Part shown: piece after piece, positions 32,717-42,639 of the stretch
Layout of the letters: every line of letters begins with the position of its first letter
How positions within the stretch are numbered: the stretch's first letter is position 1
From: Lewinellaceae bacterium
Lineage (GTDB): Bacteria > Bacteroidota > Bacteroidia > Chitinophagales > Saprospiraceae
Assembly: GCA_016711435.1 (NCBI GenBank)
Contig: JADJSY010000003.1
Span: 124,001-188,000, forward strand
Reading direction: 5' to 3'
DNA length: 64,000 nucleotides
Notes under the pieces: model-generated
Told to the model about the DNA's origin: nothing
Seen by the model: the letters and a program-made list of their open reading frames with translations, nothing else
The model's database searches: none
Position numbers and translations under genes: made by a program

Positions 32717-33092
32717 CTACGCGTCAAGCAATATTTTAGACGCCTCCAAAAACTGTGTTGCAGCTTCAATGGCATACATAGCATCTTCTTTGGACAGTTC
32801 CGCATCTAAATCATAGTCGCTGGTTTGCCGCAACTCAAACACATAACGCATTGCATCACCATGTTTGCGTTCCATTAAATGTGTTTTGATAAACAACTCA
32901 CTATACTTGACTTGTAAACCTTGGTGCGTTTTCGCATAATGACCATTTTCGTATAGTAGCACGAGTACAGCCAAAATACAGTAATAAGCGCGGTTGATTG
33001 CGCCCAGAAAGTAGTCAAAGTCAAAAAAGTTGGCGGGCTTCTTCAAGGCATTCTTCCGCTCGTGCGAGTAATTTTGCGGCGTCTTTTTTCAT
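32717..33092 (-). CDS. HEPN-domain protein of an MNT-HEPN pair (one frameshift)
   Basis: The true start is ATG 33090-33092, overlapping the nucleotidyltransferase stop (ATGA). It reads MKKDAAKLLARAEECLEEAR, and an extra T in the run at 33023-33028 breaks the frame before FDFDYFLGAINRAYYCIL. The following 100 residues are a four-helix HEPN domain (PF05168 type: KTHQGLQVKYSELFIKTHLM). The usual RNase motif Rx4-6H is not seen after NRAYYC, so catalytic activity is doubtful; it may be a substrate or partner of the transferase. The corrected length is about 124 aa. Confidence 0.82.
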
Positions 33093-33409
33093 AGCTCGAT
33101 ACCTTCCCGGCGCACATTTTGGTAGAACAAATAATCAGAAGAATTATACCGCCCTAAAGTGGTGGGGTGTGCCGAAATCGTGGTATTGAACTGCAACTCA
33201 AGGTCAAACAAGGTGCTGTTCATAAACCGGAGTTCTGCACCTGTTTTGATATCCTCATCTTTCAGGACAACTAAAAAATCTATGTCAGATCCTTCATGCT
33301 GCTCACCCCGTGCGTATGAGCCGTACAAAATCAACTTTGTCAGCCGACTGCCATACAAGGTTTGCAACTCCGTTTTCACCGCCTGAATGACATTATTTTT
33401 ATGGAGCAT
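33089..33409 (-). CDS. Minimal nucleotidyltransferase (MNT) antitoxin-type protein
   Basis: About 106 aa from ATG 33409 (MLHKNNVIQAVKTELQTLYG). The pol-beta-fold motif GSYARGEQHEGSDIDFLVVL carries GS and the DxD metal-binding acids. In the MntA/HepT type of module the transferase AMPylates the HEPN partner to neutralise it; this is a related but not identical pair. The stop overlaps the HEPN start. Its promoter is annotated just upstream. Confidence 0.85.
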   Translation of the reverse strand: MLHKNNVIQAVKTELQTLYGSRLTKLILYGSYARGEQHEGSDIDFLVVLKDEDIKTGAELRFMNSTLFDLELQFNTTISAHPTTLGRYNSSDYLFYQNVRREGIEL

Positions 33410-33426
33410 GGTGCATAAATTTTTTC

Positions 33427-33460
33427 CAAAGATAAAGGAAAGCAACGATTTATCTGCAAA
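33427..33460 (-). promoter_or_regulatory. Promoter of the MNT-HEPN operon
   Basis: On the minus strand TTTG (33457-33460) is followed after 22 bases by TATCTTTG (33427-33434), matching TTTG and TAnnTTTG. The proposed ATG 33409 is 18 bases downstream. Confidence 0.6.
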
Positions 33461-33556
33461 TGCTGGGTTTCAGATTTTACGCGCTACCCTCAAAAATAGA
33501 CACTTAAATATTCCTGCTTTCTTAATTTGAGTACTCAGCCATTTTCCCAAAAAAAA

Positions 33557-33654
33557 TTATCCACACGAGTTATCCACAATGTGGATAAATTTAACTTTTT
33601 TAATTTATATTGATAATCAATATTTTACGAAAGTTATCAACACAGTGTGGATAA
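33557..33654 (+). promoter_or_regulatory. DnaA-box cluster upstream of nrdB
   Basis: Four exact copies of the DnaA 9-mer are visible: TTATCCACA at 33557-33565 and 33570-33578, and TGTGGATAA (reverse) at 33580-33588 and 33646-33654. A near copy TTATCAACA is at 33634-33642. They flank a very AT-rich stretch (33589-33633). The cluster lies 235 bases before nrdB. The E. coli nrdAB promoter is DnaA-regulated, so replication-linked control of ribonucleotide reductase is plausible. An origin-like element is the other reading; no dnaA, gidA or parAB is in view. Confidence 0.8.
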
Positions 33655-33888
33655 TATTGCCATAAAAACAGGAAAAGAGCCGGTACTTTCGCTATCCTCA
33701 TTGAAAACGTTTAACACCCATCCCGCCTTAATTTAGTTCCGAAATTTTAAACACAGGATTGACGCCGACTCTTTGGTCGTTAAGGAGATGTCGGCCCTAA
33801 TTTGTTGTGATTCAGGGACTAAGGACGGAAAAAAAGACAATCAGTTTACTCAACTTAATACTTTCGAACATTCAATAATAGCAAACGC

Positions 33889-34875
33889 ATGGAACAGAAA
33901 ACCGTCGGTTACGAACCCATTCTCGCCGAAAACCCGGATCGCTTTGTCATCCTCCCGATCAATTACGAGGAGGTGTGGAAAATGTATAAAACGGCTGTCG
34001 CGTCCTTCTGGACTGCCGAAGAAGTGGATTTGAATCCCGATCTGATTGACTGGGAGCACAAACTTACCGACGACGAGCGCCACTTCGTTAAACACGTGCT
34101 GGCGTTTTTTGCCGCTTCCGATGGCATCGTCAATGAAAACCTCGTCCTCAATTTCATGCGGGAAGTTCAAATACCCGAAGCCCGCTGTTTTTACGGCTTC
34201 CAGGTAGCCATTGAAAACATCCACGCCGAGATGTATTCCCTGCTGATCGATACCTATATCAAGGAGCCTAAAGAAAAAGACTTCCTGTTTCACGCCCTGC
34301 AAAACCTGCCCTGCGTAGCGAAAAAAGGCGAATGGGCCCTGCGCTGGATCGAAGAGGCGCCCACTTTTGCACACCGGCTCATTGCCTTCGCGGCGGTGGA
34401 AGGCATTTTCTTCTCCGGTTCGTTCTGCTCCATTTACTGGCTCAAAAAACGCGGCCTGATGCCCGGACTCACGTTCAGCAACGAACTGATCAGCCGCGAC
34501 GAAGGCCTGCACTGCGATTTTGCCTGCCTGCTCTATTCTATGCTGGACCACAAACTGGACCCCAAAGAAGTGCAGGCCATCATCACCGAAGCGGTGGAAT
34601 ATGAAAAAGAATTTGTCACCGACGCGCTGCCTGTATCGCTGATCGGTATGAATGCAGACATGATGAGCCAATACATCGAATTTGTAGCGGACCGCCTGCT
34701 GATGTCGCTCGGCAACGAAAAGGTGTACAAAACACCCAATCCGTTCCCGTGGATGGATATGATCTCCATTCAAGGAAAAACCAACTTCTTTGAAAAACGG
34801 GTGGGCGACTACCAGAAAGCGGGCGTAATGACCAAACGTGAAGACCAGATTTTTAGCATGGAGGCGGATTTTTAA
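33889..34875 (+). CDS. nrdB: Class Ia ribonucleotide reductase beta subunit NrdB
   Basis: The 328-aa diiron radical subunit is of the eukaryote-like R2 branch. Metal ligands and radical site are visible: W-T-x-EE-D near residue 43, the IENIHAEMY motif (Glu, His and the tyrosyl-radical Tyr), AAVEGIFFSGSF and SRDEGLHCDFAC (ligands Glu, Glu, His). The C-terminal tail ending EDQIFSMEADF binds NrdA. The gene is intact and lies downstream of a DnaA-box cluster. The partner nrdA is 2.9 kb downstream on the same strand. Confidence 0.97.
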   Translation: MEQKTVGYEPILAENPDRFVILPINYEEVWKMYKTAVASFWTAEEVDLNPDLIDWEHKLTDDERHFVKHVLAFFAASDGIVNENLVLNFMREVQIPEARCFYGFQVAIENIHAEMYSLLIDTYIKEPKEKDFLFHALQNLPCVAKKGEWALRWIEEAPTFAHRLIAFAAVEGIFFSGSFCSIYWLKKRGLMPGLTFSNELISRDEGLHCDFACLLYSMLDHKLDPKEVQAIITEAVEYEKEFVTDALPVSLIGMNADMMSQYIEFVADRLLMSLGNEKVYKTPNPFPWMDMISIQGKTNFFEKRVGDYQKAGVMTKREDQIFSMEADF

Positions 34876-34991
34876 GTGCGAAGTCCGAAGTCGTCAGTGC
34901 GAAGGTCCTCACCCCCGGCCCCTCTCCAGGGGGGGGGGGCCATAGGGGCGGGGTCACCCCTCTCCGTTGGAGAGGGGGCCGGGGGGTGAGG
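34874..34991. repeat. Word repeat plus GC-rich hairpin after nrdB
   Basis: Immediately after the nrdB stop comes a word repeat (gtgcgaagtccgaagtcgtc). Then a stem forms between cctcacccccggcccctctc (from 34907) and gagagggggccggggggtga (from 34970), with a G-run in the loop. It may serve as an attenuator or terminator between nrdB and the next gene. The G-run (34929-34939) is also a likely indel site. Confidence 0.7.
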
Positions 34992-35044
34992 CCATAACCG
35001 CAATTGAAATGTACATCAATATTTAATAACGTAACCAACCAACA

Positions 35045-35647
35045 ATGAAAAACCTATCCCAAATAGCGCTGCTGCTCCTGATCGACACCGCTGCCGGTGC
35101 CCAAACCAGGCAAGACAGCCTCGACATGCGCCAGGACATGGCCCAGTATTACAGCGCAACCCTGAATCTGCAATATGATTCCCTGCTCTACTTTATGCCG
35201 CCGGCCACTTTCGATATTGCGCCCAAAGAAAGTATCAAGGAACAACTGAAGGAAGCATTTGAAAGCGAGGAGATCAAGATACGGTTCGTCTTTTTCCAGT
35301 ACGGCCTACCGACGCCTGTGGGCAAAACCGGCGATCACCTGTACGCGCTGATTCCATACGACGCGGCAATGACCATGACCATGACCGATTCGGATACCAC
35401 CATGCTGGGCATGGTTTTTTACGCGATGGGACTACAGTTCGGCAGCGAAAACGTGGAAAGAAAGCCGGATAACAGCCTGTATATCAAAACGCCGAACAAA
35501 CGGATGCTGGCCATCAAAAGCCCCGGCCACGATTCCTGGAAGTTTATAGAAGACAAACGGAACAGCAACCTGCCCGGTGATGAACAGACCCAGGAACTGG
35601 TGGATCTGGTGATCCCGAAGGAAGTGCTGGACGCAACGAAGAAATAA
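35045..35647 (+). CDS. Hypothetical exported protein
   Basis: The 200-aa protein has a short signal peptide (LSQIALLLLIDTAAGAQ). The mature part has alternating charged and aromatic strands (YDSLLYFMPPATFDIAPKES; EIKIRFVFFQYGLP) and an SnoaL/NTF2-like feel, but no motif I can name. Ends PKEVLDATKK. It lies between nrdB and the alpha-galactosidase gene; a word repeat (aaaggacaaacgacaaaggg) follows the stop. Confidence 0.6.
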   Translation: MKNLSQIALLLLIDTAAGAQTRQDSLDMRQDMAQYYSATLNLQYDSLLYFMPPATFDIAPKESIKEQLKEAFESEEIKIRFVFFQYGLPTPVGKTGDHLYALIPYDAAMTMTMTDSDTTMLGMVFYAMGLQFGSENVERKPDNSLYIKTPNKRMLAIKSPGHDSWKFIEDKRNSNLPGDEQTQELVDLVIPKEVLDATKK

Positions 35648-35743
35648 AGGACAAACGACAAAGGGCAAAGGACAAAAAGCAAATAATGTCAAAAGCGGAG
35701 CTCCTCAAAAACACCAAAACACTAAAATACTAAAACACCCAAC

Positions 35744-36964
35744 ATGCATTCTCTTGCCAAATCAACCCTGTTCCTCCTCCTGCTTCTTGCGGCACTGTCC
35801 GCGCATGCTCAGAAGTTTGAAGGGCTGGCTACCCGTCCGCCGCTGGGCTGGAACAGTTGGAACACGTTCGCGACCAACATCAACGAACAACTGGTGAAAG
35901 ACATGGCCGATCTTTTTGTCTCCTCCGGACTCAAAGACGCGGGTTACGAATACATCGTGCTCGACGACGGCTGGATGGCCAAAGAACGCGACGCAAGCGG
36001 CAACCTGATCGCCGATCCGGTCAAATTTCCCGGTGGCATGAAAGCGGTAGCGGATTATGTACATGCCAGAGGACTCAAATTCGGCCTCTACAACTGCGCC
36101 GGCAGTAAAACCTGCGCAGGGTATCCCGGCAGCCGTGGACACGAGTACCAGGACGCGCGCCTCTACGCCTCCTGGGGTGTCGATTTCCTGAAATACGACT
36201 GGTGCGGCGCGGGTAAAATGAACGCCGAGGAAGCCTACACCACCATGCGCGACGCCCTGTATGCCGCCAAACGCCCGATGGTGTTCAGCATTTGTGAATG
36301 GGGCGACAACCAGCCCTGGAATTGGGCCACACCCATCGGACACCTCTGGCGCATCACCGGCGACATTGCCAACTGTTGGAACTGCGAAGAAGGACACGGC
36401 AGCTGGTCGTCCTGGGGCGTATTACGCATCCTCGATATGCGCAAAGGCATCCGCAAAGCCTCCGGCCCCGGCCACTGGAACGATTTTGATATGATGGAAG
36501 TCGGCAACGGCATGACCGTCAGCGAAGACCGCGCACACTTTGCCCTCTGGAGCATGATGGCTTCGCCGCTGATTATGGGCAACGACCTGCGCAGCGCGAG
36601 TAAACAAACCCTTGAAATTCTCGGCAACAAGGAAGTGATCGCCGTCAACCAGGATTCGCTCGGCATTCAAGCCATGCGCTACCTCGATGAAAACGGCGAC
36701 CTCGACGTGTGGGCCAAACCCCTGAGCAACGGCGACTGGGCCATCTGCTTTTTAAACCGCAGCGAAACGCCATACCAGCTGCAATTCGACTGGAGCAAAC
36801 ACCGCATCAGCGAGGATATTACAGGCCGGAACTTGCAGTTTTCAGATGCGAATTACCAGGTACGCGATTTGTTTCAACATAAAAATATCGGTACGACGAA
36901 AGTAGTATTGAACGCTGTTGTTCCCGTACACGATGTAATCATGCTTCGCCTCCAAAAAAGTTAA
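35744..36964 (+). CDS. Exported alpha-galactosidase (GH27)
   Basis: The 406-aa protein has a signal peptide (FLLLLLAALSAHAQ), the GH27 opening RPPLGWNSWNTFATNINE, IVLDDGWM, nucleophile Asp in VDFLKYDWCG, and the acid/base region LWRITGDIANCW. The second half (WNDFDMMEVGNGMT; MMASPLIMGNDLR) is also standard, followed by the small C-terminal beta domain. It hydrolyses terminal alpha-galactosides (melibiose, galactomannan side chains) or related alpha-N-acetylgalactosaminides outside the cytoplasm. The next ORF starts 3 bases after its stop. Confidence 0.93.
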   Translation: MHSLAKSTLFLLLLLAALSAHAQKFEGLATRPPLGWNSWNTFATNINEQLVKDMADLFVSSGLKDAGYEYIVLDDGWMAKERDASGNLIADPVKFPGGMKAVADYVHARGLKFGLYNCAGSKTCAGYPGSRGHEYQDARLYASWGVDFLKYDWCGAGKMNAEEAYTTMRDALYAAKRPMVFSICEWGDNQPWNWATPIGHLWRITGDIANCWNCEEGHGSWSSWGVLRILDMRKGIRKASGPGHWNDFDMMEVGNGMTVSEDRAHFALWSMMASPLIMGNDLRSASKQTLEILGNKEVIAVNQDSLGIQAMRYLDENGDLDVWAKPLSNGDWAICFLNRSETPYQLQFDWSKHRISEDITGRNLQFSDANYQVRDLFQHKNIGTTKVVLNAVVPVHDVIMLRLQKS

Positions 36965-36967
36965 TGT

Positions 36968-37582
36968 ATGATTATCAGTTTTAGCCCAATCAAAATAATA
37001 CCGGCACTTGCGTTTGCAGCCTTTTGCCTTTTCCCGCGCTGCATTTCAGCGCAGGATGAAGCTACGCCGCGCCTCGAACGCGTGCTGGGAAAAATAAGTT
37101 TTGTAAGTCCGGCTGTCGGATTGGAATTTGCCCTGAGCAAAAACCTGAGCATCGCCACACAAGCGGCGCTGGGTTTCGCTTTTACCGCATATTCCTCCAC
37201 CGGCGGCGGCAGCGGTTCTTATTCGGTGCTTTATCCGGCCGTGTATGCAGAATTCAGAAACTATTACTCGCTGGAACGCCGGGCAGAAATGGGTAAAAAC
37301 TGGCGCGGTAACTCCGGCACATTTTTCGGACTGGGTACTTCCTATCGTTTCAATGCCCTTTCAGAACGCACCAGCGGCAATATTTTTGTCACCCAACCCT
37401 ATCAACCGGCTTTTTCCATCGGGCCGGTCTGGGGTATACAATTAACCGAAATCAAAAGCCATTTCAATTTTTCCTTTTCCGTCGGCCCTACACTCACATT
37501 ATTGGGAGACGACAGCGCAGAATTTAATTTTTGGGGCGGCGGGCATTTGAATTTGGGATTTGTGATCGGAAATTTTAAGTAA
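36968..37582 (+). CDS. Exported beta-barrel-like hypothetical protein
   Basis: The 204-aa protein has a signal peptide (FAAFCLFPRCISAQ) and strands typical of small outer-membrane barrels (LGKISFVSPAVGLEFALSKN, YSVLYPAVYAEFRNYY, FNFSFSVGPTLTLLG), ending NLGFVIGNFK. It starts 3 bases after the GH27 stop, so it is co-transcribed. A decamer-repeat hairpin begins 2 bases after its stop. Confidence 0.65.
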   Translation: MIISFSPIKIIPALAFAAFCLFPRCISAQDEATPRLERVLGKISFVSPAVGLEFALSKNLSIATQAALGFAFTAYSSTGGGSGSYSVLYPAVYAEFRNYYSLERRAEMGKNWRGNSGTFFGLGTSYRFNALSERTSGNIFVTQPYQPAFSIGPVWGIQLTEIKSHFNFSFSVGPTLTLLGDDSAEFNFWGGGHLNLGFVIGNFK

Positions 37583-37584
37583 AA

Positions 37585-37770
37585 GTTGATGAGGGTTGAT
37601 AGATGTTGATGAAGGTTTATAAAGGTTGATGAGGGTTGATAATTGCCGCTCAAAAGAGCACAATTTCCACCTTTTCGAGCCGCCATTCAACCCTATCAAC
37701 CCCTTACAACCCTCAAACCACAATAAACCTTCACAACCTCATCAACCTTCATCAACAACATTTCAATCAA
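37585..37770. repeat. GTTGATRAGG decamer-repeat hairpin, copy B
   Basis: The element has the same design as 31594-31798: left-arm gttgatgagg-type words, a core ccgctcaaaag ... cttttcgagc (37645-37680), and right-arm cctcatcaac/ccctatcaac words. It starts 2 bases after the beta-barrel stop and ends about 36 bases before the nrdA ATG. Confidence 0.88.
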
Positions 37771-37805
37771 CCAACTCATACTATTTAGCACCAACCGAAT
37801 CATAC

Positions 37806-40255
37806 ATGATGCAAGTAATCAAACGTTCCGGCCAGCGCGAAGAAGTGTCCTTCGACAAAATTACGGCCCGACTCAGAAAAATGTCTTACGGCCTCGATAC
37901 TGGCTTTGTCAACATCATCGAGGTCTCCAAAAAGGTCATTATGGGCCTTTATGACGGCGTGACGACCGTCGAACTCGACAACCTGGCGGCAGAAACGGCC
38001 GCTACCATGGCGACTATTCACCCGGATTACGCCCTGCTGGCCGCCCGGATCGCCGTGAGCAACCTGCACAAGGAAACCGATAAGTCGTTTTCCAAAGTGG
38101 TGGATGCGCTGTTCGACTACGTGGACCCAAAAACGGGCGAGCGCGCGGGCCTCATCAGCGAGGAAACGCACAAAACCGTGCTGAAACACCGCACCAAACT
38201 CGACTCGGCCATTATCTACGACCGCGATTTTGAGTTCGATTATTTCGGCTTCAAAACCCTCGAACGCTCCTACCTGATGCGGATGAACGGCAAAGTGGTG
38301 GAACGCCCGCAGCACCTGTTCATGCGCGTAGCCGTCGGGATCCACGGCGAAGACATCGACGCGGCCATCGAGACCTACAACCTGATGTCGGAGCGCTGGT
38401 TTATCCACGCCACCCCTACCCTGTTCAACGCCGGTTCGCCGAAACCGCAAATGTCGTCCTGCTTCCTGCTGAGCATGACCGACGACAGCATTGCCGGTAT
38501 TTTGAAACGCCGTCGCGCTGCGCCCTCATCAGCCAGAGCGCCGGCGGCATCGGCCTCAGCATCCACAATATCCGCGCCACGGGTTCCTACATCAAAGGCA
38601 CCGGCGGCACCTCCAACGGCATCATCCCGATGCTGCGCGTATTCAACGACGCGGCCCGCTATGTGGATCAGGGCGGCGGCAAACGCAAAGGCGCTTTCGC
38701 CGTGTACCTCGAACCCTGGCACGCCGACGTGTTCGAGTTCCTGGAACTGAAAAAGAACCACGGCAAAGAGGAAATGCGCGCCCGCGACCTCTTCTACGCC
38801 ATGTGGATCAGCGATTTATTCATGGAACGCGTAAAAGCCGACGCCGACTGGTCGCTGATGGACCCGAACGAATCGCCGGGCCTGTACGACGTGTACGGCG
38901 AAAAATTTGAAGCGCTGTACACCCAATACGAAAAAGAAGGCCGCGTACGCAAAGTGGTGAAAGCCCGCGACCTCTGGAACAATATCCTGGAAAGCCAGAC
39001 GGAATCCGGCACGCCGTATATCCTGTACAAAGACGCGGCCAACCGCAAGAGCAACCAGCAAAACCTGGGCACCATCCGCTCGTCCAACCTCTGCACGGAA
39101 ATCATCGAATACACCTCGCCCGACGAGGTGGCGGTGTGCAACCTGGCTTCGATTGCCCTGCCAAAATTTGTCATCAACGGCAAATTCGATTTCGATAAAC
39201 TGGCCGATATCACCCGCGTAGCCACCCGCAACCTGAACAAGGTGATCGACGTGAACTACTACCCGATCCCGGAAGCGCGCAATTCCAACATGCGCCACCG
39301 CCCGATCGGCCTGGGTGTGCAGGGCCTCGCCGACGCCTTTATCCTGATGGGTATGGCCTTCGACAGCGACGCCGCGCGCCAGTTGAACATCGACATTTTT
39401 GAAACGATCTACTTCGCTGCCGTGTCGGAAAGCGCCACTTTGGCCGAAAAACTGGGCCATTACGAAAGTTTCCCGGGTTCTCCAATGAGCCAGGGCCTGT
39501 TTCAGTTCGACCTCTGGAATGTCACACCTTCCACCCGCTGGGACTGGAACGGCCTCCGCGAACGCGTGAAAAAAACGGGTCTCCGCAACTCCCTGCTGGT
39601 CGCGCCCATGCCGACCGCCAGCACCAGCCAGATCCTGGGCAACAACGAGTGTTTCGAGCCGTACACCTCCAACCTGTACACCCGCCGCACCCTCGCCGGC
39701 GAGCACATCGTGGTGAACAAACACCTCATGCGCGACCTCGTGCGCCTCAATATGTGGAACGAGGAAATGCGCGAAGCCATCATGGCCGCCAACGGCTCCA
39801 TCCAGGGCATTATGGACATCCCGCAGGAAGTGCGCGACATCTACAAAACGGCCTACGAAATCAGCCAGAAGGTCATCATCGACATGAGTGCCGACCGCGG
39901 CGCTTTCATCTGCCAGAGCCAGTCGCTGAACATCTTCATGGAGTCGCCGACCTTCGCGAAACTCTCGTCCATGCACTTCTACGCCTGGCAAAAAGGCCTG
40001 AAAACGGGCATGTACTACCTGCGCTCCAAAGCGGCTACGGACCCGATCAAGTTTACACTCAGCCAGAAACACCAGCAGAAGTATGTGACGCAGGCGACGG
40101 AGGAAGTGGTGGAAATGGCAGGGGCGCCTGTACTGCAAGGTGCGGCGGTGGCCGTTACGCAGAACGCGCCGCAGATGTCGGCGCTGGATATCGAAGCGGT
40201 AGCGGGAAAGATTTGTAGTATTGATAACCCGGACTGCGAAGCATGCTCTGCATAA
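37806..40255 (+). CDS. nrdA: Class Ia ribonucleotide reductase alpha subunit NrdA (one frameshift)
   Basis: The gene encodes about 816 aa. Start ATG 37806 gives MMQVIKRSGQREEVSFDKIT, an ATP-cone allosteric domain. The barrel begins WFIHATPTLFNAGSPKPQMS SCF in frame 1. A missing T in the run at 38500-38503 then shifts the frame; corrected, it reads GIFETPSRCALISQSAGGIG. The second frame holds the catalytic motifs SNLCTEI (active-site Cys), VCNLASIALP and PMPTASTSQILGNNE, and ends with the redox-shuttling pair CSIDNPDCEACSA. Both halves are perfectly conserved. An essential enzyme would not tolerate this frameshift, so a sequencing error is likely. It forms the enzyme with NrdB. Confidence 0.93.
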
Positions 40256-40371
40256 TGATGAATGATGAGCGATGAATGATGAATTTCGTGCTATACTTTC
40301 GGCATCGTTGATAGAGCGGCGATTGGTACAGCACAAAATATTCATCGCTCATCATTCATCATTTATCATTC
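40254..40371. repeat. TGATGAATGA word repeat arranged as an inverted repeat after nrdA
   Basis: The left arm (40254-40286, overlapping the nrdA stop codon) is tandem aatgatgaatgatgagcgat-type words. The right arm (40337-40371) is the complement atcgctcatcattcatcatt. It lies between nrdA and the AT-rich accessory region and could act as a transcription terminator. Confidence 0.8.
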
Positions 40372-40591
40372 AAAAAAAAACGGCCGCCGGCGGCGTTACG
40401 GATACCATAGCCCATTCTATTTAGCAATCCTCCGCTATTGAACTTATCCCACATTTGTTCCTGGCGATGGTTGAGGTGATGGCGCTGGGCGGTTGTTTTT
40501 TTAGTTAAGATGGCATATTTCTTGATACTAAAGCCGATGCAGTAATTGTTTGCAATATAATAATTGGAAGTAATCACTTAAACATCATAAC

Positions 40592-41583
40592 ATGTTAGAA
40601 GAAAAAGATAATTATCAAGAGAACAGCAAAGTTGTTGCTCCTGGAAGTGCCTTCATTTGAAAAAAATGAGCCTGAGAAAAAACCTGTAGAAGAAAAGATA
40701 TTAATTTGTTTGACCTCCTCCGCTCTATCTTCTCTGGATATGCTGAAGGCAGTACCGATACAACTCAGACCTATGCTAAAAGACAAATAACAAAATACTT
40801 ACAACAAGAATCTAAAAAATTTGTATCCAGTCAAAACTATAACATCCTTATACTTTTTGACAAAGGGTCATTAATTAAAAGTGATGCTGATAACATTTAT
40901 AATGCAATAACCAAATTTGAAAATCACAAACCTATACTTCTTGTAATTCTATCTAGTGGCGGTTCCGCAGGTTCTGCTTATTTAATTGGAAAACTTTGTA
41001 GAGAATATTCAGACGGCAACTTTAATGTGAGTGTCCCGCGCTATGCCAAATCTGCTGCCACCCTTTGTGCTGTGCGCATCAATGAAATCCATATGGGTAG
41101 TCTAAACTGGTTTAGGTCCTATAGATCCTCAAATAGACGAGTTACCTGCCTTAGGACTTAAAAATTCTGTTGAACATTTAGCAGAATTAGCGAAAAAATA
41201 CCCTGAATCAAGTGATATGTTTGCGAAATATCTCAACCTTTCTTTAAACTTGATCAATATTGGTTACTATGAAAGAGTAGCTGAATCAGCGCTGCAATAT
41301 TCTGAAAGACTGCTTGAGACCCATGAGGATGTGTTACCTAAAAAACCTAAAGAAATTGCGTTTGATCTAGTTTATAAATACAAAGACCATGGATTTGTAA
41401 TTGATAAAGAAAAACGAACAAATATTTGGGAGTAATGTAATAAAATCAAATACAGATGAATATGAGTTAGGCAATGCACTATATAAAGCGCTTGAAATGA
41501 TGCAAACTGCGTTTGCCACCTTAGGATATAACTTTTATCATATAGGCTCTTTATATTCACAACCAACAATCCAAAAAAGGTAA
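40592..41583 (+). CDS. SDH/ClpP-fold serine protease-like protein (multiple frameshifts)
   Basis: The reconstructed reading starts MLEEKDNYQENSKVVAP, then EVPSFEKNEPEKKPVEE, then NLFDLLRSIFSGYAEGS. The core resembles the serine dehydrogenase proteinase (SDH_sah, PF01972) and ClpP crotonase fold: ILFDKGSLIKSDADNIYNAI, LLVILSSGGSAGSAYLIGKL, VPRYAKSAATLCA (nucleophile Ser after AK) and GLGPIDPQIDELPALG, the pattern of membrane-linked SppA-like proteases. Indels are needed near 40645, 40700, 41107 (A-run) and 41410 (A-run). The end is IGSLYSQPTIQKR at 41583. The DNA is clearly more AT-rich than its neighbours. It is the first gene of an accessory operon. Confidence 0.65.
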
Positions 41584-41617
41584 TTTCCGGGCCTTGTTGG
41601 CGTAATTATTAATCATT

Positions 41618-42638
41618 ATGAAAAAACTGTTAACAACACTTGATTATAAAAAAGTAATACTAAAAGGTCTTTCACTGCAAAAAAAAATCGAAAAAGAAAA
41701 ACAAAGTCTATGTTAAACCTGGGCATATAAAGAATAAAAGCAATAAAATTCATAGTAAAAAAAGACTAACCCTTCCCCTAATTATTCCAATCTCAGCACC
41801 AAAAACTTTAGCCTTATTTACAATACAGAAGAGACACTATTATCTTTTGACAAGGCTTACAGAGCACTTAAAGAAAGGAACAGAATACTTTTGATATATC
41901 TGAAGTTACTACTTTGACAACTGACGCTATAGCAGTTCAAATCGCAAAATTTAAGGATAAACAGTTTCACTGCAACAGTATAATATTCGGCAATGCTCCT
42001 ACTGACAAAACCCTTAATAAGTTTATTTGCACAAAGTGGTTTCTATGAATATGTTAATATTACAGGTGCTAAGCCAACAAATGATAAAGCTACTTATTCA
42101 TGAAATAACCAACAATAGAGTCGAACCTGATAAAGCGAAAGAAGCATACTTGTTAGGCCTTGAGGCACACTTTCCAAAATGAGGATATATTTGAGCCCTT
42201 TACAATATTTTAATTGAGATAATGCAGAATACAAATAATCATGCTGGTTTAACAAGAGGAAAATATGATTGGTGGTTACATGTTTATAACCACCCCGACT
42301 CTTTTAAAACTAGTTATACATTTTTAGATTTAGGAATTGGTATTTTTGAAAGTTTACCTGCTAAATCATTTAAACGCAATTTTTTAGATGTACTTGGAAT
42401 TACATCAAATCTTGATCTAATTCCAAAGCTATTTGCTGGAGAAATCAAATCAAGAACTGCAAGACCTGAGCGAGGAAAAGGCATACCACAAGTATATGAA
42501 TGCAGTCAACATAAAGCATTTGAAAAATTTTTTTTAATTTCAAATGATGTATATGCTGACCTAAAGAGTAATGAAAATAAAATTCTTAAAAATAAATTTA
42601 ATGGCACTCTTTTTTATTGGGAACTAAACAATAATTAA
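41618..42638 (+). CDS. STAS-like plus GHKL (HATPase) domain protein (multiple frameshifts)
   Basis: The reconstructed protein has about 340 aa. A basic N-terminus (MKKLLTTLDYKKVILKGLSL, then VKPGHIKNKSNKIH) is followed by a STAS-like segment (LFDISEVTTLTTDAIAVQIA; SIIFGNAPTDKTLNKLF; SGFYEYVN). The intact 3' frame (42222-42638) is a GHKL ATPase: N-box IEIMQNTNNHAG, G1 FLDLGIGIFES, G2 RPERGKGIPQVYE, and final strand NGTLFYWELNN. No phospho-accepting His is seen, so this is like anti-sigma kinases or conflict-system ATPases, not a sensor kinase. At least five indels in A/T runs are needed between 41680 and 42200. It stops 1 base before the DUF4325 start. Confidence 0.65.
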
Positions 42639-42639
42639 A

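Noticed and set aside
33557..33654. Call as the chromosomal origin
   Set aside because: The DnaA boxes are clear, but no other origin marker genes are in view, so a regulatory site is the safer call.
38816..40345. Long minus-strand frame (509 codons) opposite nrdA
   Set aside because: It is an antisense shadow caused by codon bias of nrdA; the nrdA frame has all family motifs.
40359..40577. 72-codon minus frame before the accessory operon
   Set aside because: The 3' part lies in a repeat region and no family or start signal is seen; kept out for lack of support.
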